Shown piece after piece: positions 7,261-15,981 of a DNA stretch of 37,581 nt (position 1 is the first letter of the stretch; each line of letters begins with the position of its first letter). A program made the translations under genes and the position numbers. The stretch is from Chloroflexota bacterium (GTDB lineage Bacteria > Chloroflexota > Dormibacteria > Dormibacterales > Dormibacteraceae), in NCBI GenBank assembly GCA_005887685.1, contig VBHJ01000021.1, forward strand, positions 1-37,581, in the 5' to 3' direction. The notes under the pieces are model-generated. The model worked only from the letters and a program-made list of their open reading frames with translations, searched no databases and was not told where the DNA came from.

Positions 7261-8634
7261 TTGGCGGCGATGCTCGTGGCGGCGGGGCTGGGCCTCGGCG
7301 TGGTCGGGCTTTCGGCCTGGCGGCCGAGCGCCGGCTGCGCGCTGATGGCGCTGGCTGTCCCGCTCACCGCAGGTCTCGGACGGGACACCCTCATCCCCCT
7401 GCTTCGGCCGAGCGAGGCGATGGCGATCGCCGTCCTGGCCGGGCTTGCCTTGAATCGGCTCTGGCGGCCTCGCCGGCTTGCCTTCACCGGGCTGGATCTC
7501 GCCGTTCTCGCGTTCGCTCTCGGCTCGGTCGTGATTCCCGTCGTGGTGCTGACGCTGACCCGGATCAGCGCCGACCTCGACACCTGGCGAACAGTTCTTT
7601 CACCGGTTCAGTACCTGGCCGTCTACGTAATGTTTTCGCGCTGCGAGCCGACCGTGGAGGTGACCCGGGTGATTTTCAACCTGATGATGGCCGCCAGCAT
7701 CGTGGTCGCCGGTGTGACGGTCGCCGAGCTCCTTCTACCCAGCGTGCGCAGCGCGGTCGCCGTGTACTACGAGACGCCGGTCCTGCCCAGCTGGGACCCC
7801 GTCTACCGTCCGACCTCTCTGCTCGGTCACTTCAGCGCCGTGGGGGCGTTCGGGCTCATGAGCTGCACCCTGGCCCTGGCCCTGGCCGCCACCCGTGTGC
7901 CTGGATTCAATGGCGCCTGGCTCAGCCTGGTCATGCTCGTCAACATCGTCTCTCTCCTCGCGAGCGAGACGTGGGCGCCGCTGGTCGCCCTCCCGGCGGT
8001 GGTCGCGCTGGTCCTTATCTACAGCCGGCGTGTCCCCCCGCACGTGTGGCTGGTGCTGGGAGTGATCGTCATCTCGGGCATCCTCCTGTGGCCGTTCCTC
8101 AGTGAACGCGTGGACCAGCAGCAGGTGGTGGCCGGTGGAGGCGCGGGCCTGGCGGTCCCCGCGACCATGCAGTGGCGGATTCGCTACTGGCAGGAGTTCT
8201 TCCTGCCGGCGGCTTCGAACAACCTCTGGTTCGGGACCGGTACGACCATCCCCAGCCTGGTGCCGGAGAGTCTCGACAGCTTCGTCGACAACGAGTACCT
8301 GTACGCGGCCTTCCGCGCAGGCCTGCCCGGCGTTGCCCTTCTGCTCGGCGCCTTCGTCTCCATCGGCCTGGTGAGCTGGCGCGAGCGGTTCAGCCCGCTG
8401 CCCGCGGCGCGAGCCCTCGGCGCCGTCTGTCTGTCGAACGTGATCGCCATGGCGCTGATGGGCGCCACCTCCGAATACCTGAGCTTCGCCGCGGTGTCGC
8501 AGCTCTTCTGGATGCAGGTCGGCCTGCTCGCCGCCCTGCGGGGTCCGGCGCCCGTAGCTGAAAAGCAGCTCGTCGTGATCAGCGGCAGGCCGTCCACCGC
8601 CTGGACCGCGAGGCCTGAGATCGCCGGTGGCTAG
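7261..8634 (+). CDS. O-antigen polymerase/ligase family membrane protein (Wzy/WaaL type)
   Basis: This 457-residue, very hydrophobic protein has about ten to twelve predicted membrane helices. A large extracytoplasmic loop (about 300-350) contains RIRYWQEFF and later GTGTTIPSLVPE and FVDNEYLY, the pattern seen in the O-antigen ligase/polymerase superfamily. TTG at 7261 follows the upstream stop by 9 bases; an ATG at 7270 is an equally good start. Its place between a Wzz-like copolymerase and a flippase argues for a Wzy-type polymerase acting on lipid-linked repeats outside the membrane. Sequence alone cannot separate polymerase from ligase. Confidence 0.85.
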   Translation: MAAMLVAAGLGLGVVGLSAWRPSAGCALMALAVPLTAGLGRDTLIPLLRPSEAMAIAVLAGLALNRLWRPRRLAFTGLDLAVLAFALGSVVIPVVVLTLTRISADLDTWRTVLSPVQYLAVYVMFSRCEPTVEVTRVIFNLMMAASIVVAGVTVAELLLPSVRSAVAVYYETPVLPSWDPVYRPTSLLGHFSAVGAFGLMSCTLALALAATRVPGFNGAWLSLVMLVNIVSLLASETWAPLVALPAVVALVLIYSRRVPPHVWLVLGVIVISGILLWPFLSERVDQQQVVAGGGAGLAVPATMQWRIRYWQEFFLPAASNNLWFGTGTTIPSLVPESLDSFVDNEYLYAAFRAGLPGVALLLGAFVSIGLVSWRERFSPLPAARALGAVCLSNVIAMALMGATSEYLSFAAVSQLFWMQVGLLAALRGPAPVAEKQLVVISGRPSTAWTARPEIAGG

Positions 8635-9922
8635 CCGCCTGCGCCGCGCCGTCCCCGACCTCGAGCTCGTCCGCAAATCTGCGGTCGTGCTTTCCGGGTT
8701 CTCGGTGGCCCGGTTGCTCGGTTTCCTGTTTGCAGTGGCTGCAGCTCGCCTGCTGGCGCCCGCCGACTTTGGCCGGATGACGTATGCCCTGGCGCTGGCG
8801 GCGATCGCCGGCGTCCTGATCTCGGCCGCGCCATGCGGCCTCTCGCGCTACCTCGCCCGCCACCGCGACGACCTGGCGCTGCAGGAGGACTATTTCGGCA
8901 ACTGGATGACGGTGGTTGCGCTTCTCCTGGTGGCCAGCACGGCCGTGGCGCTGCCCGCCGCCGCCGCACTGGGCCTGGACGGCTTGATGGTCGTGGGGAT
9001 CGCCGCCAACCTCGTCGGGGTCACGATCCTGGAGAGCTACAAGGAGATCCTGCGCGGACTGGACCGGTTCACCTCGATGGCGCTCTGCTACGGGCTGGCC
9101 AACCTCCTGCAGCTCCTCGCGATCCTGGGCGCAGCCGGTCTCGGCTGGCGCTCACCGGCCCTGTTCGTCGTCATCTATGGACTCTCGGGCTTGGTGGCAT
9201 GCGTTGTCATGCAGGCCGTTGCGCCGGTCCACCTGCGCTTTGGGTGGCCTGTCCTGACGCGATCGCGGATGCTCGAGGTGCTCCGCTTCATCCGGCCGTT
9301 GCTGCTCCAATCGGTCTTCTTTGCGGTCTGGCTCAGCTCGGACCTGATCCTGGTCCAGCACATGATGAACGCCACCGCGACGGGCAACTATGGAGCGGCC
9401 AAGACTCTTTCCAATGCCGTCTGGCTGGCGCCTGCCGCGATCGGCACGGTGCTGGTGCCGCGGGTGGCGCGCCTCCCGGACGCGGAGTTGAAGCGCTACC
9501 TGCCGCGCGTCGCGGCGTTGGCGGCGCTGGTCACCGTTCCGGCGGCCGTCGCCCTCTGGGTTTTCGAGCAGCCCCTCACGGCGTTCACCTTCGGCACCCG
9601 CTATCCCGACGCGGCCGCACCGCTGGGCTTGCTCGGCCTGGGGATGGCGCTCCACGGTCTGTACATGGTCCCGTTCGGCCTGTGGATCGGCCTCGGCCGC
9701 CCGACGATCGACATGGTCGCGGCGGCGGTCGGGATGGTCTGCACGGTGGGTGCCGCGCTCGTTCTCATCCCGTCAGGCGGACTCATGGGCGCCGCAACCG
9801 CGTTCTGCCTCGGCTCGGCGCTGCGGCTGGCTGTGATAAGCGGCTTCACGGTCTGGGCCATATACCTGCGGCCCGAGTCGGCTTCCCGTGTGGCGTTGTC
9901 ACGCGAGGTGGCGCTGCCTTGA
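8627..9922 (+). CDS. Polysaccharide repeat-unit flippase (Wzx/MATE-like)
   Basis: This 431-residue membrane protein has about twelve hydrophobic helices. The N-terminus (SGFSVARLLGFLFAVAAARLL, then LAPADFGRMTYALAL) is the classic opening of the polysaccharide biosynthesis/MurJ-MATE superfamily. The GTG start overlaps the polymerase stop, and the gene's TGA overlaps the TTG of the following aminotransferase. It would flip undecaprenyl-linked oligosaccharide across the membrane for polymerisation by the neighbouring Wzy-like protein. The length is usual for Wzx proteins. Confidence 0.92.
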   Translation: MASRLRRAVPDLELVRKSAVVLSGFSVARLLGFLFAVAAARLLAPADFGRMTYALALAAIAGVLISAAPCGLSRYLARHRDDLALQEDYFGNWMTVVALLLVASTAVALPAAAALGLDGLMVVGIAANLVGVTILESYKEILRGLDRFTSMALCYGLANLLQLLAILGAAGLGWRSPALFVVIYGLSGLVACVVMQAVAPVHLRFGWPVLTRSRMLEVLRFIRPLLLQSVFFAVWLSSDLILVQHMMNATATGNYGAAKTLSNAVWLAPAAIGTVLVPRVARLPDAELKRYLPRVAALAALVTVPAAVALWVFEQPLTAFTFGTRYPDAAAPLGLLGLGMALHGLYMVPFGLWIGLGRPTIDMVAAAVGMVCTVGAALVLIPSGGLMGAATAFCLGSALRLAVISGFTVWAIYLRPESASRVALSREVALP

Positions 9923-11025
9923 TCCCCATCGCGCGGCCCACGCTCGGCCCTGAGGAGGAGGCGGCGGTGATCGAGGTCATGCGGTCCGGAGCGCTGGCCC
10001 AGGGCGAGCGTGTGCGCCAGTTCGAGGAGGCGTTCGCCGGCGCGATGGGAGCGCAGTTCGCGGTCGCGACGTGCAACGGGACCGCCGCGCTCTACCTGGC
10101 GCTGCTGGCGCATGGCATCGGGCCGGGTGACGAAGTGATCACGAGCCCGCTGACCTTCATCGCCACGGCCAACGCCATCCGCCACACGGGCGCCAGGCCG
10201 GTCTTTGCCGACGTCGACGACACGCTGAACATCAGCCTCGAGGCGGCCGGCAAGTTGATCGGGCCCAAGACGCGCGCGATCGTGCCGGTTCACCTGCACG
10301 GCAATCCGTGCGACCTTCGTGCTCTCTCAGCGCTGGCGGAGCGGCACCATCTGGCGATCATCCAGGACGCGTGCCAGGCCATCGGGGCGACGATCGATGA
10401 CAAGCCGCTGGGCAACTTCGGCACGGCCGTCTACTCCCTGTATGCGACAAAGAACATCACGACCGGCGAGGGCGGGATGATCATCTCCAACGACCCGGCG
10501 GTCGCGCAGGCATGCGCCAGCCTCCGCCATCAGGCCTACAGCAGCCGGCCGTACATCCACGAGGCGGCCGGGTACAACTTTCGAATGACGGAGATGGAGG
10601 CGGCCATCGGACTGGTCCAGCTGCGCAAGCTGCCGCGCATCACCGCGCGCCGGCGGGAGCTGGCGGCTGCGTACGACGCAGCGATCGGCGACGCATACGT
10701 GCGGCCCCGCACGCTCCCCGGCCATCGCCACGTGTACCACCAGTACACGCTGCGGGTGCCGCGGTCGGAGGTGCAGTCGCGCGACTCTGTGCGGGAGGAG
10801 CTGGAGCGGAACGGAGTAGCGACGGGGGTGTACTACCCGCTGCCCATCCACCTCCAGCCGCCCTATCTCGTCGATGGTTCTGGTGTCTCATGTCCGGGAG
10901 CAGAGCGGGCGGCGCTCGACATGTTCTCGATCCCGGTCCATCCCGGGGTCAGCGACGGCGATTGCGCGCTGGTCGCGGAACAGCTGAACCGGATCGCCGG
11001 CCAGGTGAAACTGCAGGCGCGATAG
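9919..11025 (+). CDS. DegT/DnrJ/EryC1/StrS family sugar aminotransferase
   Basis: This 368-residue PLP enzyme of fold type I has the substrate-loop motif TCNGTAALYLAL, the cofactor aspartate in IIQDACQA (D150) and the Schiff-base lysine in SLYATKNITTGEGG (K178). A much longer open frame runs upstream but is antiparallel-style noise over the flippase gene. The TTG at 9919, overlapping the flippase stop and preceded by GAGGTGG, gives the normal N-terminus (IPIARPTLGPEEE). These enzymes aminate keto-sugars on UDP or dTDP. With the dehydrogenase (25707) and hexapeptide acetyltransferase (26914) it could make a UDP-3-acetamido sugar in the manner of WbpB/WbpE/WbpD, but the substrate is not proven. 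Confidence 0.93.
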   Translation: MIPIARPTLGPEEEAAVIEVMRSGALAQGERVRQFEEAFAGAMGAQFAVATCNGTAALYLALLAHGIGPGDEVITSPLTFIATANAIRHTGARPVFADVDDTLNISLEAAGKLIGPKTRAIVPVHLHGNPCDLRALSALAERHHLAIIQDACQAIGATIDDKPLGNFGTAVYSLYATKNITTGEGGMIISNDPAVAQACASLRHQAYSSRPYIHEAAGYNFRMTEMEAAIGLVQLRKLPRITARRRELAAAYDAAIGDAYVRPRTLPGHRHVYHQYTLRVPRSEVQSRDSVREELERNGVATGVYYPLPIHLQPPYLVDGSGVSCPGAERAALDMFSIPVHPGVSDGDCALVAEQLNRIAGQVKLQAR

Positions 11026-11043
11026 CACGCCGGGCTGGAAGAA

Positions 11044-11069
11044 GGGCTGGGAAGGGGGGCGGCGGGGGG
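11044..11069 (+). other. G-quadruplex-type G-run motif downstream of the aminotransferase gene
   Basis: Four runs of three to six G are separated by loops of 2, 2 and 4 bases, satisfying the usual G4 pattern on the coding strand, 19 bases after the aminotransferase stop. A related G-rich block recurs near 11118-11135. The rest of the gap up to 11193 is G-rich with no gene. Confidence 0.4.
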
Positions 11070-11193
11070 CGCCTTGGTTGCTGGGGGCGGCGCCTGCGAA
11101 GGCCGGAGAAAAGGAACTGGGAAGGGGGCGGCGGCGCGGGTGCCTGGCGGCTCCGAGACGGGCTGGTCTGAACTGAAATTGTTGTTTATTTAC

Positions 11194-11222
11194 TTGACAT
11201 TTCGTACGTTTGTTCGTATGAT
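11194..11222 (+). promoter_or_regulatory. Near-consensus promoter driving a leaderless transcript
   Basis: TTGACA (11194-11199) and TATGAT (11217-11222) are exactly 17 bases apart. Transcription would start six or seven bases after the -10, which falls on the ATG at 11229, so the DUF222 message is predicted to be leaderless. No ribosome binding site precedes that ATG, in agreement. Confidence 0.8.
11203..11216. promoter_or_regulatory. LexA (SOS) box candidate, CGAAC-N4-GTTCG type
   Basis: CGTAC-GTTT-GTTCG matches the Gram-positive LexA consensus CGAAC-N4-GTTCG with one mismatch. It lies between the -35 and -10 hexamers, the ideal place for repression. LexA control of DUF222/13E12-type genes is known in mycobacteria, which supports the reading. 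Confidence 0.6.
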
Positions 11223-11228
11223 TTGGGA

Positions 11229-12321
11229 ATGCTCCAGCCGTCTGTTTCGGACCAGCAAATCGCCCAGGAGCTGGTCTTTCTCGAGCACCAGATCTCGCTC
11301 CTTCAGGTCGAAGCTTCGATGCTGGTCGCCGAGCTGTCTCGGACCGGCTTCCTGGAGGACGCCGGCTACAACAGCCCCACCGACTGGCTGCGCTACAACT
11401 GCCACCTGACCGACAAGGTGGCCGGCGACCGGATCCAGGTCGGCAAGCATCTGGCCGAGCTGCCGATGAGCGTGGATTACCTGCGCGATGGCGAGATCGG
11501 CTTCAGCCACCTGGCTGTGATGGCCCGCACTGGGCAAGGCCTTTGAGGAGCGCAAGCTGCTCGGCCTGGCGCTCGAGCTCACGCCGGGCAAGTTCTATTA
11601 CCAGTCCCTTCACTACCGGCACTCGGTCGACGCCAAGAAGTACGCCGAGGAACAGAACGAGCAGGAAATCAATCACCACCTCTCCTTGACCACGGGCGAA
11701 GACGGCCACCTGCTGATCAACGGAGTGCTCGACCCGGTCGGTGGGGCGGCGGTGCGCAGTGCGCTGGAGCCCCTCGCCCAGAAGTCGGGCGCCCACGACG
11801 ACCGGTTGCTGCCGCAACGCTACGCCGACGCCCTGGTCGAGTTGGCCTCGGCGGGTAAGCCCGCCAATCTGCAGGTTACGGCCACGATCGAAACCCTGAA
11901 GGGCCTGGCGGGGGCGGCGGCGGGCGAGATGGAGTTCTCGCTGCCGATTTCCTCCACCTCGATCCAGCGCATGGCTTGCGACTGCAGCGTCACCCGGGTC
12001 CTGCTCAGCCAGGAGTCGGTGACGATCGACGTCGGCCGATCACGGCGTGTCATCTCTGGGGCGCTGCGGACCAAGTTGAAAGCGCGCGACGGTAGCTGCC
12101 GGTGGCCGGGCTGCGAGCGACCGGCTTCCTGGTGCGACGGCCATCATCTCGTGCACTGGGTGGACGGCGGCGGGACCGACCTCGACAACCTGGTCCTGCT
12201 TTGCCGCCGGCATCACCGGATGGTGCACGAGGGCGGGTGGCAATTGATCAAGTACGAGGATGGGCAGGTCTTGACCATCGCACCGACCGTCACCTTCGGG
12301 TTGCCGAGGGGTCCAGACTAG
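11229..12321 (+). pseudogene. DUF222/HNH endonuclease (13E12-type), frameshifted
   Basis: The first frame (11229-11546) encodes the start of a DUF222 domain and stops just after LAVMART. The remainder continues in another frame from about 11530: KAFEERKLLGLALELTPGKF, then the rest of DUF222 and a complete HNH motif (RWPGCERP, DGHHLVHW, LDNLVLLCRRHHRMVH) ending at 12321. Joined, they give a normal-length family member of about 360 residues. The net frame change equals one extra base or two missing bases. Homologues usually have several residues between MART and the KAF-like segment, so a small deletion near 11535 is likely. An assembly error is possible. The promoter and LexA box are intact. 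The nuclease active site would be intact if the frame were restored. Confidence 0.85.
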
Positions 12322-12335
12322 ACGACCCCTGTCGC

Positions 12336-13886
12336 CTAGTCCCCCGGGATCTGCACTGGCGCCCGCAGCCAGGTCTTGATGGCCAGCGGGTTGACCGTCG
12401 CCATCGGTCCCGCGACCGACATGCCCCCGGTGAAGCGGTCGAGCACGTTGGCGGTCAGTCGCTCGAGGCGGACGTCAGCTCCCGGCCCGGCAAAGCTGTC
12501 GAGCCCGTAGCTCCACGAGATCGTCCCCGCGCAGAAGACCCATGCGCCGCTGGGGGCCTGGTAGATCGACGAGTTGGAGGTGTCGGCGGTGCCGTTCACG
12601 TCGGTGAATGGAGATGCCGACAGCAGCGCGTATCCGCTGCCCGCGGGCAATGGGTATTGGCTCTCGTACTTGTCCATCTCGTAACCGACGATGCCGGGCA
12701 CGTGGTTGCCGTCGAGCATCAGAGTGCCGGTGTAGATGGAGTTGCCGGTGTTGGTCGCCACGTAGTCGACGTTTGCGCCCCACCCCACGTAGGACGTGTA
12801 CTGGATACCGAGCATCGACTGTTCCGGCCGGTTGACGGGAGCAGAGCGCGTTTCGGTCGTGGTGGTCGGTCCCTGCACGGGGTCGAGCGCGGGGAAGCGG
12901 TAGTGGACGACTGTGCGGTTCGGCGTGCCGTCGGCGGCCGCCTCGTACCTTACCTGCCGGTAATCGGTGTTGGCGCCGAAGAAGCCGACGTTGACACCTG
13001 CGTCTCGCGCTGTCTCGACCGCGTCGCGCATCTCCTTGGTCCAGTACTCGCTGTGGCCGACTGCGATGAAGGCGCGGCTCCGCAGCAGGTTGGCTCCGTT
13101 GAGCTGCGTGTCGAGATCGGTCGAGTAGGTCACGTCGTAGCCGGAGCGCTCGATCCAGCGCACGAAGTCGACTTCCCAGAAGAGGAAGTCGCCGACGCCA
13201 AGATCGTTGAATGGCCGGTTGAAGGAGACCTTCACCGCGCGAGTGGTGCCCGCGATGGTGGGTGCCCCGAAGCTGGCGTAGTCGTAGAGGCTCTTGCCGG
13301 TCGCGTGGTCGTCGGGGTAGTTGTTGTACCCCTCGTATGTGTTGATCGGCTGCTGGTAGAGGATCGCCGCCGGGCGGCCATCACGCACCACGAAGATCAT
13401 GTAGTCCTGGTATCCGACCTGGCTGATCATCTTCACCAGGTAGATGCCGCTGGTCCAGGTCGTGGGCACGGTCAGGCTGTACGAAGGCGACCATCCGCAG
13501 TCGATGAGCCCGGTCGTCGCGTCGGGGACGCAAGGCGCCTGGGTGGTGCCCGGGATCAGCCCGGTGATCCCCATCAGCCGCCCGCCTAAGCCCTGATACC
13601 AGCCCATTCGGTAGAAGGCCAGCACGAAGCCCTGGGCGGGGTTGACGCTGACGTTGAAGTTGATCGTCTGCCCTTGCATCACGCTGGGCGTCGACGTGTA
13701 GCCCTTGATCTGGTTGTTGACGTCGTCCGCAATCGGCCCGCTGGGCTGCCAGTCCGATGTGCCGGCGCTCAAGTTTTCGTACTGAATGGGGTTGGGCGAC
13801 GAGAGCAGGTCTGCCTTCGACGTGCCCACGTTGGTGACCAGAATCAGGAGCGTCACGACCGCCGACGAGCTGAGCCTTTTGAACAT
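12336..13886 (-). CDS. Secreted N,N-dimethylformamidase beta-subunit-like protein
   Basis: This 516-residue protein has an N-terminal signal peptide (about 1-25, ending near SKA). It then carries the domain found in the large subunit of N,N-dimethylformamidase: an Ig/jelly-roll-like stretch with FYRMGWYQGLGGRLMG (about 100-120), and a region with FLFWEVDFVRWIERSGYDVTY and GHSEYWTKEMRDAVE that resembles a glutamine-amidotransferase-like fold. ATG at 13886 has AGGACAAGAG in front. Many bacteria carry such secreted relatives without the small subunit; none is nearby here, so amide hydrolysis of dimethylformamide should not be assumed. Its position inside a polysaccharide locus suggests action on an amide or glycan outside the cell (inference). 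Its 3' end faces the DUF222 gene across 14 bases. Confidence 0.82.
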   Translation of the reverse strand: MFKRLSSSAVVTLLILVTNVGTSKADLLSSPNPIQYENLSAGTSDWQPSGPIADDVNNQIKGYTSTPSVMQGQTINFNVSVNPAQGFVLAFYRMGWYQGLGGRLMGITGLIPGTTQAPCVPDATTGLIDCGWSPSYSLTVPTTWTSGIYLVKMISQVGYQDYMIFVVRDGRPAAILYQQPINTYEGYNNYPDDHATGKSLYDYASFGAPTIAGTTRAVKVSFNRPFNDLGVGDFLFWEVDFVRWIERSGYDVTYSTDLDTQLNGANLLRSRAFIAVGHSEYWTKEMRDAVETARDAGVNVGFFGANTDYRQVRYEAAADGTPNRTVVHYRFPALDPVQGPTTTTETRSAPVNRPEQSMLGIQYTSYVGWGANVDYVATNTGNSIYTGTLMLDGNHVPGIVGYEMDKYESQYPLPAGSGYALLSASPFTDVNGTADTSNSSIYQAPSGAWVFCAGTISWSYGLDSFAGPGADVRLERLTANVLDRFTGGMSVAGPMATVNPLAIKTWLRAPVQIPGD

Positions 13887-14024
13887 CTCTTGTCCTACCT
13901 CACCAATCCTTCTTCATGGCGGGAGCAGCGGTCACGGGCTCGCGGCTCGAGACGCACGCGACCCGAGCCCTGGCCAGTGCCGCTCTCCCATACCAGAGCG
14001 TACTGATGCGTTTTTCAGCCGGGA

Positions 14025-14783
14025 ATGGCCGTTAACGACTCGGGTCGGGGCTACAGTCCCACGCCGCGTGGTACTGGCGAGCCGCGGCTCGATCATCGGC
14101 CCATTGAGGCGCGGAAGCTCGGGTGCTTACGTGAGTCCTGCGTGAAGCGGGTGCTCGACATCGCGGTTGCGGCGACGGCGCTGACCTTCCTCGCGCCTTT
14201 TTTCGGTCTCCTCGTCTTGATCGTGCGCCTCGACAGCCCGGGGCCGACCTTTTTCAGCCAGCGCCGAGTCGGCCGCCACGGGATCGTCTTCACGCTGTGG
14301 AAGGTCCGCTCCATGTACGAAGGCAGCAGCCAGTCACTCCATCACCAGGCTTCGGTCGATTGGTTTGACGAACGGCGGAACGGACGGCGCTACAAGTCCG
14401 ACGTCGACCCGCGAGTGACGAGGGTGGGTCGCTTTCTGAGGCTGTCGAGCTTCGACGAGCTACCGCAGCTGTGGAATGTCCTCAAGGGCGAGATGAGCCT
14501 GGTGGGCCCGCGACCGGTGATGGACTACGAGCGCTGCCACTTCGTCGGGTGGCATTTCGAGCGCGAGATCGTGCGTCCCGGGATCACCGGCCTGTGGCAG
14601 GTCTCGGGCCGCGACCGGCTGTCCGCCCCGGAGATGCTGGCGCTGGACCTGGAGTACGTGCGCAGCCGCTCGTTCTGGTTGGACATGAAGATCCTGGCCC
14701 GAACCGTTCCGGCCGTGCTCGGCGAGCTGCGTTCCAAGCGTGCGAGCCGCGAACCTGAGCTCAGGCCCCAGCCACGCGCGTAG
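14025..14783 (+). CDS. Initiating sugar-1-phosphate transferase (WbaP/PglC superfamily)
   Basis: The catalytic core is complete: [13 protein letters not shown] with a re-entrant membrane helix, then [45 protein letters not shown] (split here as read: DPRVTRVG and [18 protein letters not shown]), LVGPRP and [12 protein letters not shown]. This monotopic phosphoglycosyltransferase loads the first sugar phosphate onto undecaprenyl phosphate, starting repeat-unit assembly. ATG at 14025 gives 252 residues with a 40-residue unusual N-terminus; GTG at 14145, directly before the conserved KRVLD, is the alternative. Its last 23 bases overlap the convergent glycosyltransferase gene. The 138-base gap upstream, divergent from the dimethylformamidase-like gene, shows no clear promoter. 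Confidence 0.9.
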   Translation: MAVNDSGRGYSPTPRGTGEPRLDHRPIEARKLGCLRESCVKRVLDIAVAATALTFLAPFFGLLVLIVRLDSPGPTFFSQRRVGRHGIVFTLWKVRSMYEGSSQSLHHQASVDWFDERRNGRRYKSDVDPRVTRVGRFLRLSSFDELPQLWNVLKGEMSLVGPRPVMDYERCHFVGWHFEREIVRPGITGLWQVSGRDRLSAPEMLALDLEYVRSRSFWLDMKILARTVPAVLGELRSKRASREPELRPQPRA

Positions 14784-15981
14784 CCGCCTCGGGGTCGACC
14801 GGCCGCGGCAAGGCCAGCGCCTCCACGACACCCAGGTAAACCACACGCTGGTGCGGCCATCGATAGGGTTCGTTGGCGCGCACCGCGTTTCGCACCAGGC
14901 GTTCGCGCAGAGCTGGATCGCGATAGAGCTCCGCGATGACGCGGGCGAGGTCGGCGTCGTCGCCCGAGGCGAACATCTGGAAGCAAGACTCGTCGAAGTA
15001 CGCCTCCACCGAGCGCGTGCGCGACACGATGGCGGGCTTGTGCATGGTGATGAAGTCGAACATCTTGTTGCAGTGCGTGAGATCGCGAAAGATGTTGCGC
15101 CTCACGGCGACCACGCCCGCGTCGGCGGCGGCCATTGCGTTCAGCAACTCCTCCAGCGGCACGAAACCACCGGCCACGTAGACGCGATCTTCGACCTGCA
15201 GGGCGCGGATCAGACCTTGCACGTCGTTCAGCGCTGAGCCCTCTCCGTAGATGGCCAGCCGCAGGCCCGGGATCTCGTCCTTGAGCCGCGCGACCGCCCG
15301 CACGATGGTGTCGATGCCGTATCGCTGCTCGACCGATCCATGGCAGATGAGCCGGAACTCACCGTCCGCCGGCGCCACCGGCGCATGCCTCTCGGGATCG
15401 AAGAAATCTTCGTTGGCCGAGTTCATGACGACGCGGATGCGACCGGGCGCCGCTCCTCTACCCTCGAATGCCTCGCGCATCTGGTCGGTGCACGTGATGA
15501 CCGAGTTCGCAAAGCGGATCGCCGCCTGCTCCAACCAGGCGAGGACCCGCACCGCCGGATGACGCATTCCGACGTCGTACTTGACGGCGTAGAACTCCGG
15601 CATGCATTCGTGCAGGTCGAGGAGCACATGCGCTCCCAGCAGCCTGGGCACGACGGCGGCAAAGACGAGCGTGTCGGGCATCGAGTTCACCTGCACCAGG
15701 TCGAAGCGCCGCCTGAGATGGAGCATCGCGGCCAGGAATGCCGCCACCAACATGAACCCGCCGTACTCGAAGAGGTAGCGTGCCTTGCCGCTGCCACGGT
15801 TGGCAATCGCGATTCGGTGGACGGTTACGTTGCCGATCCGTTCCCAGCCCGGCTCGTCTGGCCTACGCAGGCATACGACGTCCACCTCGTGCCCTGCCCC
15901 TTCCAGCGCGAGCACCTCGCGCCTCACGCGCGGGTCGAGGGGATAGAAGCCCTGGCGGATGACGCAGATGCGCGCCTTCAT
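14761..15981 (-). CDS. Glycosyltransferase family 4-type protein
   Basis: This 406-residue GT-B protein has an N-terminal Rossmann domain opening ICVIRQGFYPLDPRVRREV, an acceptor-side segment LLDLHECMPEFYA, and a C-terminal donor-binding half with LICHGSVEQRYGIDTIV, LAIYGEG and a family-4-like NKMFDFITMHKPAIVS motif. The ATG at 15981 overlaps the stop of the GH26-like gene (ATGA). It is the last gene of a methyltransferase-GH26-glycosyltransferase operon. It likely adds one sugar from a nucleotide donor on the cytoplasmic side of the membrane; the linkage is unknown. Confidence 0.92.
   Translation of the reverse strand: MKARICVIRQGFYPLDPRVRREVLALEGAGHEVDVVCLRRPDEPGWERIGNVTVHRIAIANRGSGKARYLFEYGGFMLVAAFLAAMLHLRRRFDLVQVNSMPDTLVFAAVVPRLLGAHVLLDLHECMPEFYAVKYDVGMRHPAVRVLAWLEQAAIRFANSVITCTDQMREAFEGRGAAPGRIRVVMNSANEDFFDPERHAPVAPADGEFRLICHGSVEQRYGIDTIVRAVARLKDEIPGLRLAIYGEGSALNDVQGLIRALQVEDRVYVAGGFVPLEELLNAMAAADAGVVAVRRNIFRDLTHCNKMFDFITMHKPAIVSRTRSVEAYFDESCFQMFASGDDADLARVIAELYRDPALRERLVRNAVRANEPYRWPHQRVVYLGVVEALALPRPVDPEAATRVAGA

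Noticed and set aside
8833-9918. N-terminal extension of the DegT aminotransferase frame
   Set aside because: It overlaps the flippase gene in another frame without any motif; family members start at the IPIARP segment.
12102-13589. Plus-strand open frame of 495 codons
   Set aside because: It is antisense to the dimethylformamidase-like gene, has no recognisable motif and low-complexity GC-driven composition; the minus-strand gene has a signal peptide and family motifs.
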